Shown here: positions 26,196 to 35,567 of the stretch, one piece after another
How positions within the stretch are numbered: position 1 is the first letter of the stretch
Layout of the letters: each line of letters opens with the position of its first letter
Origin: Herbiconiux oxytropis
GTDB taxonomy: Bacteria > Actinomycetota > Actinomycetes > Actinomycetales > Microbacteriaceae
Length of the DNA: 64,000 nucleotides
Assembly (NCBI RefSeq): GCF_024979315.1
Contig: NZ_JANLCK010000012.1
Location: 1 to 64,000 of the forward strand
Reading direction: 5' to 3'
The notes under the pieces: generated by a model
What the model saw: the letters and a program-made list of their open reading frames with translations, nothing else
The model's database searches: none
What the model was told of the DNA's origin: nothing
Translations under genes and position numbers: made by a program

Positions 26196-26855
26196 TCAGG
26201 CTGTGGGGGTTTCAGCCGCCTGGATGTCGGTGCGGAGGGCGCGGAGGGTGGTGCGGAGGGCTCGTTCGGCGTCGAGGCCCTCGGTTTTCGCTGCCGCGAC
26301 GAGGGCTAGGAGCTGGGCGCCCAGGGCGGCTTCGTCGGTCGGGGCGGGAGCGGTGGGGGCGACCTCCACGCCCACTTTGCGGGCCTTGCCGAGGAGCTTG
26401 TCTGCCAGGGCGAGGGAGGGCATGCCGAGGGGGATGCCATCGAGCACGCTCGTGCGGGAGGGCTTCTCGGCCGCCTTGAAGGAGTCCCAGGCGTTCTCGA
26501 CGTCGCCCGCCGTGGCCAGGTCGAGGTCGGCGAAGACATGCGGATGCCGGCCCACCATCTTGGCGGTCATGTGCGCCGCGACGTCCTCGATCGTGAAGTC
26601 CTCGCCGGGGGTGTGCGCCGCGATGTCAGCGTGGAAGACCACCTGGTAGAGCACGTCGCCGAGCTCCTCGATCATCTCCTCCCGCGAGCCCGACTCGATC
26701 GCCTCGATCAGCTCGTGGGTCTCCTCGGTGAGGTACTGCACGAGGCTCGCGTGCGTCTGCTCCGCATCCCACGGGCACCCGCCCGGCGCCCGCAGCAGCG
26801 CGGTCACCGCCACCAGTCGCTCGAGCTCGGTCGCAGCATCCGGGATCTCAGCCAT
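26196..26855 (-). CDS. mazG: MazG family nucleoside triphosphate pyrophosphohydrolase
   Basis: A 219-residue MazG protein: PGGCPWDAEQTHASLVQYLTEE near residues 25-46, the metal-binding EETHELIEAIE and ELGDVLYQVVFHADIA helices, then TAKMVGRHPHVFAD and the C-terminal ENAWDSFKAAEK. It hydrolyses NTPs or dNTPs to monophosphates and may lower ppGpp or remove damaged nucleotides. Only one MazG domain is present. It lies 117 bases upstream of hisS on the same strand. Confidence 0.92.
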   Translation of the reverse strand: MAEIPDAATELERLVAVTALLRAPGGCPWDAEQTHASLVQYLTEETHELIEAIESGSREEMIEELGDVLYQVVFHADIAAHTPGEDFTIEDVAAHMTAKMVGRHPHVFADLDLATAGDVENAWDSFKAAEKPSRTSVLDGIPLGMPSLALADKLLGKARKVGVEVAPTAPAPTDEAALGAQLLALVAAAKTEGLDAERALRTTLRALRTDIQAAETPTA

Positions 26856-26888
26856 GCCAGCAGTGTATTTCTCGCCGACGCGGCCTGC

Positions 26889-28724
26889 TCAGCCTGCGCA
26901 GAGATCGAGTTCGGACACCGCAGGCGCCAGCGAGGCCGGACCACCGATCAAGGTGACCTGCTTCACCTTCTGCTGGAAGAACGCCGCACTCACCACGGCT
27001 GGGAGGCACTCGGCGCGCGACACGTAGAGCGGCGCGCCGAGCTTGCCCGCCCACGCCGACCCGGCCAAGGCGTCGGGGAACTTGTAGCCCGTCACCACGA
27101 AGGCCCGTTCGCTCTTGCCGTAGGCGTCGAGGTTGATGGCCGCGGCCGCGCTGATGCGGTCGGGCCCCGCCAGGCGAATGGTCGGGGCGAGCGCCGCAAG
27201 CGCCTTCTCGATTCCCGTCGAGACCGATGCCGGTCCGCCTGCGATCTTGATCCGGGTGACGCCGAGATCCCGCAGCTGGGCCTCGGTCTCCGCGTCGAGG
27301 GTAGGAGCGGATCCCCGCACAAGCAGTACGGGCGCACCCGCGTTGCCCGCAGCACCTCCGGCCGCGAGGGCGTCGGGGAAGTTCTCCCCGGTTGCGATGT
27401 ACACGAGCCCGGATCCTGCACCGACTCCTGTGAACGCATCGGCTGCGAGAGCGCGGGAGGCGGCGTAGCGGTCAGCCCCTCCGATGCGATGCACCGTCGC
27501 ACCGGTCGCTTCGATCTGAGCGACGACCTCGGCCGAGACCGAGTCCGGACCGCCCACCACGTACACGTCCCGAACGGCGAGGTGCGCGAGCACCTCGGCC
27601 GCCGCAGGGGGAAGAGAGTCCCGCTTCGTCAGGAGCAGGGGTGCGTCGCGGTGCACGGCTGCCGGCCCCGCCGAGAGGGCGTCAGGGTAGTTCGCTCCGG
27701 TCACGACGAACGCCGTGTCCGCCCCGTCGGGGAAGGCCCGGTACGCGACGGTGGCGGCCACCGAGTAGCGATCGGCCCCCTCGACCCGGTCGACGGCCGG
27801 GTGGATCGACGGCACGAGCTCCAGGTAGGCCTGCACCGAGAAGGTGCCGTTCGGGAGGCCGGATCCTGCCGGCGAGAGATCGACCTGCATCGTCAGCGGG
27901 CGACTGGTCTCGCCATTCGGGAAGTACGGCGTGAGGGATGCGCGGGGAATTCGGACGGTGACCGTCGAGCCGTCGGCCGAGGCGGTGCCGGGGAGGAAGC
28001 CGAACGACGCCGATCCGCCCGGGGCGAACAGCCCCGCGCGGATCGGAGCGGGATTCGCCCAGTCTCCGTCGGGACCACGGGTCCAGGTGCCCGGCTTCGA
28101 CGTGATGGTCACCGTGCTGCCCGGAGCGACGCGCGCATTCTGCGGCGACGAGCCGTACATGGTGGAACGGCCGTACCTGCTCGCGGTGGCCTTCGTGAGC
28201 GCGATGTTCGCAGATGTGGCGTTCTGATCGGCCCGGACGCGCAGGATTGCACTGAACGTCACCGGCACCGGCACGGAGGTGCCGCTCTGGTAGTAGTCGG
28301 TCACGACGAGCTCGACCTCGGAGAACCCGCGCAGCGACTGCGGCACCGGGGCGCTGAAGCGTCCGGTGCTCGCATCCACCTGACCCGACGACAACGTCTG
28401 TCCGTTGTCCCGCGTGCGCACGGCGAATTCCCACGGCTCACCGAAGCGGCTCGAGAGCTCGGCGGGGAGCGTCACCCGTAGCTCGACGACGTCGTCGGCC
28501 ACCACGAACCCACCGATGCCGGGCTCCATGAAAGAGCCCCAGGCCCCGCTGATGGAATCGAGCATCGGCGTGGGGTTCTGAGTGACACGGGCCGCCGGAT
28601 CAGCCATCGAGGTGGAGGGCTCGACCACAGGATCGACGTCGGCCATCGCCGGCACGGCGGTCAGGCTCCCGAGGAGCACCGCCGCCGCTGTCGCCATCGT
28701 GCTCCAGCGCATGCGTCGTCGCAT
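26889..28724 (-). CDS. secreted cell-wall-binding repeat (CWB2) protein
   Basis: A 611-residue exported protein. The start at ATG 28722-28724 gives a clean signal peptide (RWSTMATAAAVLLGSLTAVPAMA). Residues about 35-300 form a large beta-rich region with no recognised family, containing VELRVTLPAELSSRFGEPWEF and several Ig-like strands. The C-terminal half holds three CWB2 repeats beginning RVEGADRYSVAATVA, RIGGADRYAASRALA and RLAGPDRISAAAAIN, which bind the cell wall. It is the intact relative of the protein at 5630-6757. It lies downstream of mfd on the same strand, with no clear functional link. Confidence 0.87.
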   Translation of the reverse strand: MRRRMRWSTMATAAAVLLGSLTAVPAMADVDPVVEPSTSMADPAARVTQNPTPMLDSISGAWGSFMEPGIGGFVVADDVVELRVTLPAELSSRFGEPWEFAVRTRDNGQTLSSGQVDASTGRFSAPVPQSLRGFSEVELVVTDYYQSGTSVPVPVTFSAILRVRADQNATSANIALTKATASRYGRSTMYGSSPQNARVAPGSTVTITSKPGTWTRGPDGDWANPAPIRAGLFAPGGSASFGFLPGTASADGSTVTVRIPRASLTPYFPNGETSRPLTMQVDLSPAGSGLPNGTFSVQAYLELVPSIHPAVDRVEGADRYSVAATVAYRAFPDGADTAFVVTGANYPDALSAGPAAVHRDAPLLLTKRDSLPPAAAEVLAHLAVRDVYVVGGPDSVSAEVVAQIEATGATVHRIGGADRYAASRALAADAFTGVGAGSGLVYIATGENFPDALAAGGAAGNAGAPVLLVRGSAPTLDAETEAQLRDLGVTRIKIAGGPASVSTGIEKALAALAPTIRLAGPDRISAAAAINLDAYGKSERAFVVTGYKFPDALAGSAWAGKLGAPLYVSRAECLPAVVSAAFFQQKVKQVTLIGGPASLAPAVSELDLCAG

Positions 28725-28807
28725 CCGTCTCCCCCAGTTCGCCCCCGGTGCCGCCGATCGACACGTGTGCATCAGCGTAGTGCCTGAGCGGGCGGCGCCC
28801 GACCGCC

Positions 28808-31800
28808 CTAGGTGGTCGCCGGGGCGGGGGTCGGGAGGGGGACGATGGCGTCGAGGAAGGCCGCCACCCACGCGATGAGGTCGGCGTCGGCCAGGGGGAC
28901 GCCGTCGACCACGGGCATGGGGACGGAGAGGGCGGAGGCGGCCTGGAAGTACTTGGCCGTGGGGTACAGGCGCTTCAGGCGCACCTGGATGGAGTCGGGC
29001 AGGTCGACGGGCGCCACGCGCAGGTTCGAGCCCATCGTGACGACCTCGCCGAGCGACGACTTCTGGGCGCGGCGGCGCAGGCGCGACACCGCGATCAGGT
29101 TCGAGACCTCGGCGGGCGGCTCGCCGTAGCGGTCGGTGAGCTCCTCGATCACGCGGTCGATCGAGTCGTCCGAGGCATTGGGCGCCGCTGCCGCCGAGAG
29201 CTTCTGGTAGGCCTCGAGGCGCAGCCGCTCGCTGTCCACGTAGTCCTCCGGGATGTGCGCGTCGACCGGCAGCTCGAGCCGCAGCTCGGTCTGGCCCTCC
29301 GCCACGTCGCCCCGGAACGTCGAGACGGCCTCGCCGATCATCCGGAGATAGAGGTCGAAGCCCACGCCCGCGATGTGCCCGGCCTGCTCGCCGCCGAGCA
29401 GGTTGCCCGCACCTCGGATCTCGAGGTCCTTCAGCGCCACCTGGATGCCCGAGCCGAGCTCGTTGTTGGCCGCGAGGGTCGAGAGCCGGTCGTTCGCCGT
29501 CTCCGAGAGCGGCTTGTGCTCGTCGAACAGCAGGTACGCATAGGCCCGCTCGCGCCCACGGCCCACCCGCCCGCGCAGCTGGTGCAGCTGCGAGAGGCCG
29601 TACTTGTCGGCCCGATCCACGATCAGGGTGTTCGCATTGGCGATGTCGATGCCGGTCTCGATGATGGTGGTCGAGACGAGCACGTCGAACTTGCGCTCCC
29701 AGAAGTCGACGATGACCTGCTCGAGCGCCGTCTCGCTCATCTGCCCGTGCGCCACCGCGATGCGCGCCTCGGGCACGAGCTCGGCGAGCTGGGCGGCGAC
29801 CCGGTTGATCGACGACACGCGGTTGTGCACGAAGAACACCTGCCCCTCACGCAGCAGCTCGCGCCGGATCGCGGCCCCCACCTGCTTGTCGGAGTACGGC
29901 CCCACGAAGGTCAGGATGGGGTGCCGATCCTCCGGCGGGGTCGCGAGCGTCGACATCTCCCGGATGCCCGTGACCGCCATCTCGAGCGTTCTCGGGATGG
30001 GCGTCGCGCTCATGGCGAGGATGTCGACGTTGGTCTTGAGCTTCTTCAGCTGGTCCTTGTGCTCCACGCCGAAGCGCTGCTCCTCGTCGATGATGAGGAG
30101 CCCCAGGTCTTTGAAGGCGATGTTGTCGCTCAGGATGCGATGGGTCGCGATCACGACGTCGACCGTGCCGTCGAGGAGCCCCGCGACCGTCTCGCGGATC
30201 TCCTTGTCGGTCTGGAACCGGCTCAGCGCCTTCAGGTGCACCGGGAATCCGGCGAAGCGCTCCTGGAAGGTCTCCATGTGCTGGCGCACGAGCAGCGTGG
30301 TGGGCACGAGCATCGCCACCTGCTTGCCGTCCTGCACCGCCTTGAACGCGGCCCGGATGGCGATCTCGGTCTTGCCGAAGCCCACGTCGCCCGAGAGCAG
30401 GCGATCCATCGGGATCGGCCGCTCCATGTCGGCCTTCACCTCGTCGATCACGGTGAGCTGGTCGGGGGTCTCCTGGAACGGGAACGCCTCCTCGAGCTCG
30501 TGCTGCCACGGGGTGTCGGGGCCGAACGCGTGGCCCTTCGACGCCATCCGCGCGGAGTAGAGCTTCACGAGCTCCACGGCGATGTCGCGCACAGCCTTCC
30601 GTGCCTTGCTCTTGGCGCCGGCCCAGTCCGATCCGCCCATCTTGCTGAGCGCCGGGGCCTCGCCGCCGACGTAGCGGCTGAGGAGGTCGAGCTGGTCGGT
30701 GGGGACGTAGAGCTTGTCGCCCGGGTAGCCGCGCTTGGAGGGGGCGTACTCGATCACGAGGTACTCGCGCGTGGTCTTGACGGCGTTGCGGCCGCCGCTG
30801 GAGACCTCGCGCTGGGTGAGCTCGAGGAACTTGCCGATGCCGTGCGTGGTGTGCACGACGTAGTCGCCCGTCTTCAGCTGCAGCGGGTCGACCACGTTCT
30901 TGCGGCGGCTCGCGAGCTTCTTGACCTGGCGGGTGTCGTAGCCCACGGTGCGGCCGAAGAACTCGGTCTCGCCGATCAGGGCGAGCTTGAGCTCGGCCAG
31001 CTCGAAACCGTGCTCGACGGCGGCGCGCAGCACGTGCGCGATCCCCGGCTCGGCGTCGACCGGGTAGTCCTCCACCTGACGGGCCGGGATGCCGCGCTCG
31101 GCGAGCACGTCGGCCGCGCGCTCGACGAGGCCCTGGCCCTTGGCCACCACCGCGACGGTCCAGCCGTCGGCGAGACGCTCGGCGACGTGGGCGAGCGCGC
31201 CGTCGGCGTTGCCCGAGAAGCTCGGCACGGCGTCGGCCCGCACGCGGATGGTGAGGTGCTCCTCGAGCTCGCGGTGCTCAGGCAGCACGTCCTCCTCGGC
31301 GGGGCCCTGCTGGAACTCGCTGAAGGTCCACCAGGCGCGGTCGACACCCGCTGCAGCGCGCAGGTCGGTGAGCGAGATGAACTCTCCCGACGCGAGGTCG
31401 ATGGGCGCCTCGGCGCCGGCGGTGGCGGCCACCCAGGCGGCCGAGAGGAACTCGCGGTTCGTCTCGGCCAGGTTGATGGCGCGGGTGGCGACGCGCTCGG
31501 GCGAGACCACGGCCACGGCGCATCCGCGCGGCAGGTAGTGGGCCACGGTCACGAGCTCGTCGACGAGCGCGGGAGCGAGGGACTCCATGCCCTCCACCGG
31601 GATGCCCGCGCCGATCTTCTCGAGCATCTGCGCGAGGCTCGGGAACTCGTGCTGCATCTCGCGGGCGCGCTGGCGCACGGCGGCGCCGAGCAGGAGCTCA
31701 CGGCTCGGCGGGAGGCTGATCGCACCGACCTCACCGCCCTCATCGTCAGGCAGGGAGCGCTGGTCGGCCACGGAGAAGGCGCGGATCTCGTCGACCTCGT

Positions 31801-32434
31801 CGCCGAAGAAGTCGACGCGGTACGGGTGCTCGGCGATGGGCGGGAAGACATCGAGGATGCCGCCGCGGAGGGCGTACTCGCCTCGGCGGGTGACCATGTC
31901 GACGCGGGAGTAGGCGAGCTCGACGAGCTGCTGCGAAAGGGTCGAGAGGTCGAACCCCCGCGCGCCCTTCTCCAGGCGGATCGGCTCGAGGTCGGCGAGG
32001 TTCGAGGCGAGCGGCTGCAGGGCGGCGCGCACGGACGCCACGACGATCATGGGCATCGGCGGCTCGCCGCCGGCATCCGTGATGCGCTGCCACTCGACGA
32101 GGCGGCGGAGCGCGTCGATGCGCTTGCCGACGATCTCGGCACTCGGGCTCAGGCGCTCATGCGGCAGCGTCTCCCACGCAGGGAACTCGACGATCTCGCC
32201 GCCGGGCAGAAAGCTCGCGAGCGACTCCCGGAGCTTCTCGGACTCCCGCCCGGTGGCGGTGACGACGAGCATCGCGGCGGGCAGTCCCCGCTCGATCCGC
32301 CGCTCCATCATGGCGGCCAGGAGCGGCGCCCGGAGACCTTCGGGGAGCGAGAAGTCGCTGTCGCGCCCGGCGTTCGCCAGGGCCTTCTCGAACGTGGAGG
32401 CGCGCGAGAGCGCGGAAATCAAGCCCTGAAGCAT
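28808..32434 (-). CDS. mfd: transcription-repair coupling factor
   Basis: A 1208-residue ATP-dependent translocase that removes stalled RNA polymerase and recruits UvrA. The UvrB-like N-terminal domains are followed by the CarD-like polymerase-interaction domain (KTGDYVVHTTHGIGKFLEL). The helicase core has Walker A GDVGFGKTEIAIRAA, the IDEEQRFGVEHKDQLK box, SATPIPRTLEMA, and QLRGRVGRGRERAYAYLLF. The C-terminal TRCF domain closes the protein. I use the ATG at 32432-32434 (MLQGLISALSRAS), which matches family N-termini; the open frame extends 11 codons further up. Length is normal for the family. Confidence 0.95.
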   Translation of the reverse strand: MLQGLISALSRASTFEKALANAGRDSDFSLPEGLRAPLLAAMMERRIERGLPAAMLVVTATGRESEKLRESLASFLPGGEIVEFPAWETLPHERLSPSAEIVGKRIDALRRLVEWQRITDAGGEPPMPMIVVASVRAALQPLASNLADLEPIRLEKGARGFDLSTLSQQLVELAYSRVDMVTRRGEYALRGGILDVFPPIAEHPYRVDFFGDEVDEIRAFSVADQRSLPDDEGGEVGAISLPPSRELLLGAAVRQRAREMQHEFPSLAQMLEKIGAGIPVEGMESLAPALVDELVTVAHYLPRGCAVAVVSPERVATRAINLAETNREFLSAAWVAATAGAEAPIDLASGEFISLTDLRAAAGVDRAWWTFSEFQQGPAEEDVLPEHRELEEHLTIRVRADAVPSFSGNADGALAHVAERLADGWTVAVVAKGQGLVERAADVLAERGIPARQVEDYPVDAEPGIAHVLRAAVEHGFELAELKLALIGETEFFGRTVGYDTRQVKKLASRRKNVVDPLQLKTGDYVVHTTHGIGKFLELTQREVSSGGRNAVKTTREYLVIEYAPSKRGYPGDKLYVPTDQLDLLSRYVGGEAPALSKMGGSDWAGAKSKARKAVRDIAVELVKLYSARMASKGHAFGPDTPWQHELEEAFPFQETPDQLTVIDEVKADMERPIPMDRLLSGDVGFGKTEIAIRAAFKAVQDGKQVAMLVPTTLLVRQHMETFQERFAGFPVHLKALSRFQTDKEIRETVAGLLDGTVDVVIATHRILSDNIAFKDLGLLIIDEEQRFGVEHKDQLKKLKTNVDILAMSATPIPRTLEMAVTGIREMSTLATPPEDRHPILTFVGPYSDKQVGAAIRRELLREGQVFFVHNRVSSINRVAAQLAELVPEARIAVAHGQMSETALEQVIVDFWERKFDVLVSTTIIETGIDIANANTLIVDRADKYGLSQLHQLRGRVGRGRERAYAYLLFDEHKPLSETANDRLSTLAANNELGSGIQVALKDLEIRGAGNLLGGEQAGHIAGVGFDLYLRMIGEAVSTFRGDVAEGQTELRLELPVDAHIPEDYVDSERLRLEAYQKLSAAAAPNASDDSIDRVIEELTDRYGEPPAEVSNLIAVSRLRRRAQKSSLGEVVTMGSNLRVAPVDLPDSIQVRLKRLYPTAKYFQAASALSVPMPVVDGVPLADADLIAWVAAFLDAIVPLPTPAPATT

Positions 32435-32472
32435 CACTCGTGAGAGTTTACGCCCCGCCCCCGACACTCCCG

Positions 32473-33060
32473 TCAGGAGGCCGTGTGGACCTTGAGCTGC
32501 GCAGCCGTGAGGCCGTCGGTCGCGATGAGTTCGACCGCGTCTGCCGCGTCGACGATGACGTTGGGGAGCGTCTTGCGCTCCTCGGCGCTGAAGTTCTGGA
32601 GGACGAAGTCGGCCGCCTGCATGCGGCCCGGTGGGCGGCCGATGCCCGCGCGCACGCGGAGGAAGTCGGGGCTGCCGGTCGCCGCGATGATGTCGCGGAG
32701 GCCGTTGTGACCGCCGTGCCCGCCGCCCTGCTTGAGCTTCAGGGTGTCGAACGGGATGTCGAGCTCGTCGTGCACCACGATCAGCCGCTCCGGCGTGAGC
32801 CCGTAGAACTTCAGCAGACCGTTGACGGGGCCGCCGGAGACGTTCATGTACGTGTTGGGGTTCGCCACGACGAAGCGCGGACCACCGGGGACGATGCGTC
32901 CCTCGGCGACCCGCGCGTTCGTCTTGTGCGACCTGAAGGCTGCGCGCATCCGCTCGGCCAGTTCGGCCGTGACCATCTGCCCGATGTTGTGGCGATTGGC
33001 GGCGTAGCCGGGCCCGGGGTTGCCGAGCCCGACCACGAGCCAGAGATCAGCGGTGCTCAC
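32473..33060 (-). CDS. pth: peptidyl-tRNA hydrolase
   Basis: A 195-residue enzyme that recycles tRNA from peptidyl-tRNA. It begins with a short extension, then LVVGLGNPGPGYAANRHNIG carrying the catalytic histidine, NPNTYMNVSGGPV, VVHDELDIPFDTLKLKQGGG with the catalytic aspartate, and GHNGLRDIIAATGSPDFLR. Order and length are as in other bacteria. It lies directly between rplY and mfd on the same strand, a common actinobacterial arrangement. Confidence 0.95.
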   Translation of the reverse strand: MSTADLWLVVGLGNPGPGYAANRHNIGQMVTAELAERMRAAFRSHKTNARVAEGRIVPGGPRFVVANPNTYMNVSGGPVNGLLKFYGLTPERLIVVHDELDIPFDTLKLKQGGGHGGHNGLRDIIAATGSPDFLRVRAGIGRPPGRMQAADFVLQNFSAEERKTLPNVIVDAADAVELIATDGLTAAQLKVHTAS

Positions 33061-33107
33061 GGGCGGGTCAGAGGGATGCCGTCGCAGGAATCGCAGGAGA
33101 GCGATGA

Positions 33108-33719
33108 CTACTCGGAGTCGGGAGCCGGGCTGACCGACTCGGCGGCGCCTTCGCCCTCGGCGGGCTCGTCGGCGGGCTCCTCCTCGGGGATGCTGACGCC
33201 GACGATGACGGTCTCCCCATCGGTGATGAGGGTCGCACCGGCGGGCAGCTCGATGTCGGCGGCACGGACCACGGCGCCTTCTTCGAGACCCTCGATCGAC
33301 ACGGTGACGCTCTCGGGGATGTGGATGGCCTCGACCTCGAGCAGAACGGTCTGCGAGTCCTGCGTGGCCATGGTGCCGGGAGCCGACTCGCCCTCGAGGT
33401 GCACGTTGACCTCGACCTGGACCTTCTCACCCTTGCGGATGACGATGAGGTCGATGTGCTCGATGATCTGGAGCACGGGGTCCTTCTGCACGTCCTTCAC
33501 CAGAGCGAGCGACTCGACGCCGTCGATGGTGAGCTCGAGCACCTGGTTCGACTTGCGCAGGATCAGCGCGGTCTGGTGACCGGGCAGGGTGATGTGCTGG
33601 GGCTCGGTGCCGTGGCCGTAGATCACGGCGGGGATCTTTCCGGCGGCGCGGACGCGGCGGGCGAAGCCCTTGCCGAACTGGGTGCGGGTCTCGGCGGTGA
33701 CCTTGGTGTCGTCAGCCAT
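33108..33719 (-). CDS. rplY: 50S ribosomal protein L25 / general stress protein Ctc
   Basis: A 203-residue two-domain L25 (CTC type) that binds 5S rRNA. The N-terminal domain begins DTKVTAETRTQFGKGFARRVR and contains KIPAVIYGHGTEPQHITLPG. The C-terminal TL5-like domain includes EVNVHLEGESAPGTMATQDS and TVSIEGLEEGAVVRAADIEL. An acidic Glu/Ala/Pro tail closes it, as usual for Ctc proteins. It precedes pth on the same strand with a 47-base gap. Confidence 0.94.
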   Translation of the reverse strand: MADDTKVTAETRTQFGKGFARRVRAAGKIPAVIYGHGTEPQHITLPGHQTALILRKSNQVLELTIDGVESLALVKDVQKDPVLQIIEHIDLIVIRKGEKVQVEVNVHLEGESAPGTMATQDSQTVLLEVEAIHIPESVTVSIEGLEEGAVVRAADIELPAGATLITDGETVIVGVSIPEEEPADEPAEGEGAAESVSPAPDSE

Positions 33720-33955
33720 GTTCTTGCTCCTTGATTCGCGAGCCTCTGGGCCCGCCTCGTGTGTGTGGTTTCAACTCGACCGCGTGAAGCGAGAGGAAAG
33801 ACGGTTTAAGGCCCAGTCCACCGCGTCGATAACGGATGCTCGCGACTGCGTGTGCATCCCTCGCCGAAGTTCAGTCACCCACTCTACCGCATCCGCTCGC
33901 GGGAGCATCCGCTCTACTACGCTTGGGGAGTCCACGTCTACAAGGAGCATCACGC

Positions 33956-35413
33956 ATGTCAGAAGCGTCGGGAACCGCCAACATCGGAGTCGTCGGGATG
34001 GCGGTGATGGGCTCGAACCTCGCCCGCAACCTCGCCAGCCGCTCGGGGAACACCGTCGCCGTCTACAACCGCTCCCCCGAGCGCACCCGCAAGCTCGTCG
34101 CCGAGCACCCCGAGGCGGGCTTCGTGGCCTCCGAGTCGATCGATGACTTCGTGGCGTCGCTCCAGAAGCCCCGCACCGCGATCATCATGGTGCAGGCCGG
34201 GGCCGGCACGGATGCCGTCATCTCCGAGCTGGCGTCGCGTTTCGAGCCGGGCGACATCATCGTCGACGGCGGCAACGCCAACTTCCACGACACCATCCGC
34301 CGCGAGAAGGACGTCTCGGCCTCGGGCATCCACTTCGTGGGCACCGGCATCTCCGGCGGCGAGGAGGGCGCGCTGAACGGCCCATCGATCATGCCCGGCG
34401 GCACCGCTGAGGCCTACAAGACGCTGGGGCCGATCCTGGCCTCCATCGCCGCGGTCGCCGAGGGCGAGCCGTGTGTGACCCACATCGGCACCGACGGCGC
34501 CGGGCACTTCGTGAAGATGGTGCACAACGGCATCGAGTACGCCGACATGCAGCTCATCGCCGAGGCCTACGACCTGCTGCGCACGGTGACCGGCCGCGCG
34601 CCGGCCGAGATCGCCTCGGTGTTCGAGACCTGGAACTCCGGCGACCTCGAGTCGTACCTGATCGAGATCACCGCCGAAGTGCTTCGCCAGGTGGATGCCG
34701 AGACCGGCAAGCCGTTCGTCGACATCGTGCTCGACCAGGCCGGGGCCAAGGGCACCGGATCGTGGACCGTGCAGAACGCGCTCGAGCTCGGCGTGCCCGT
34801 CGGCGGCATCGCCGAAGCCGTCTTCGCGCGCTCGCTGTCGTCGAAGCCGGAGCAGCGCGCCGCCGTGCAGGCGACCATCACGGCGCGGCCCTCGGTCGTC
34901 TCGGTCGACGTGGACTCGTTCGCCGACGACATCCGTGCCGCCCTCTACGCCTCGAAGGTCGTCGCGTACGCGCAGGGCTTCGACGAGATCATCGCCGGGG
35001 CTGCGCAGTTCGGCTGGGAGATCGACAAGGGCGCCGTGGCGAAGATCTGGCGCGCGGGCTGCATCATCCGTGCCCAGTTCCTCAACCGGATCGTGGAGGC
35101 GTACGAGAACAACCCGTCGCTCGCGACCCTGCTGGAGGACCCGTACTTCGCTGCGGCTGTCGCCTCAGGCGAGGAGGCGTGGCGGCGCGTCGTGTCGACC
35201 GCAGCGCTCTCGGGCGTGCCTGTTCCCGGGTTCGGAGCCGCGCTGTCGTACTACGACTCGCTCGCGTCGGTGCGACTGCCCGCCGCCCTCGTGCAGGGCC
35301 AGCGCGACTTCTTCGGCGCGCACACCTACAAGCGCGTCGACCGCGAGGGCACGTTCCACACCCTGTGGTCGGGCGACCGCACCGAGATCGAATCGGCGCC
35401 TAGTACTCATTAG
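33956..35413 (+). CDS. gnd: NADP-dependent phosphogluconate dehydrogenase
   Basis: A 485-residue pentose-phosphate-pathway enzyme oxidising 6-phosphogluconate to ribulose-5-phosphate. NADP-binding is in NIGVVGMAVMGSNLARNLA. The substrate and catalytic regions include IVDGGNANFHDTIRREKD, GTGISGGEEGALNGPSIMPG, GAGHFVKMVHNGIEYADMQL with the catalytic lysine, and VLDQAGAKGTGSWTVQNALE. The C-terminal HTYKRVDREGTFHTLW is typical. AAGGAG lies upstream of the ATG. It is divergent from rplY and convergent with smc. Interestingly, the organism also encodes Fgd, so glucose-6-phosphate oxidation may feed both F420 and NADP pools. Confidence 0.95.
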   Translation: MSEASGTANIGVVGMAVMGSNLARNLASRSGNTVAVYNRSPERTRKLVAEHPEAGFVASESIDDFVASLQKPRTAIIMVQAGAGTDAVISELASRFEPGDIIVDGGNANFHDTIRREKDVSASGIHFVGTGISGGEEGALNGPSIMPGGTAEAYKTLGPILASIAAVAEGEPCVTHIGTDGAGHFVKMVHNGIEYADMQLIAEAYDLLRTVTGRAPAEIASVFETWNSGDLESYLIEITAEVLRQVDAETGKPFVDIVLDQAGAKGTGSWTVQNALELGVPVGGIAEAVFARSLSSKPEQRAAVQATITARPSVVSVDVDSFADDIRAALYASKVVAYAQGFDEIIAGAAQFGWEIDKGAVAKIWRAGCIIRAQFLNRIVEAYENNPSLATLLEDPYFAAAVASGEEAWRRVVSTAALSGVPVPGFGAALSYYDSLASVRLPAALVQGQRDFFGAHTYKRVDREGTFHTLWSGDRTEIESAPSTH

Positions 35414-35437
35414 TGCGCCGCCGCTTCTGCGGCGCAC
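35413..35437 (+). terminator. hairpin terminator of gnd
   Basis: GTGCGCCGC (35413-35421) pairs perfectly with GCGGCGCAC (35429-35437) around a seven-base loop, starting at the gnd stop codon. No T-tract is present, as is common in high-GC actinobacteria. Confidence 0.6.
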
Positions 35438-35567
35438 GCGACATGCGTTGCCGCCGTCGGATCACGTCGCTTCGCGGCGCGCTCCGGCAGCGGTAACGCT
35501 CCGGGTCATCGAGTACGGCCCATTGCGTGGAGACACCCACCCGCGCGAAGCACGGCGCCACCGGCAA

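Noticed and set aside
29255-32443. A 1062-codon plus-strand open frame
   Set aside because: It is fully antisense to mfd, whose conserved motifs are on the minus strand. Composition is His/Arg/Gly/Glu-rich, as expected for a shadow.
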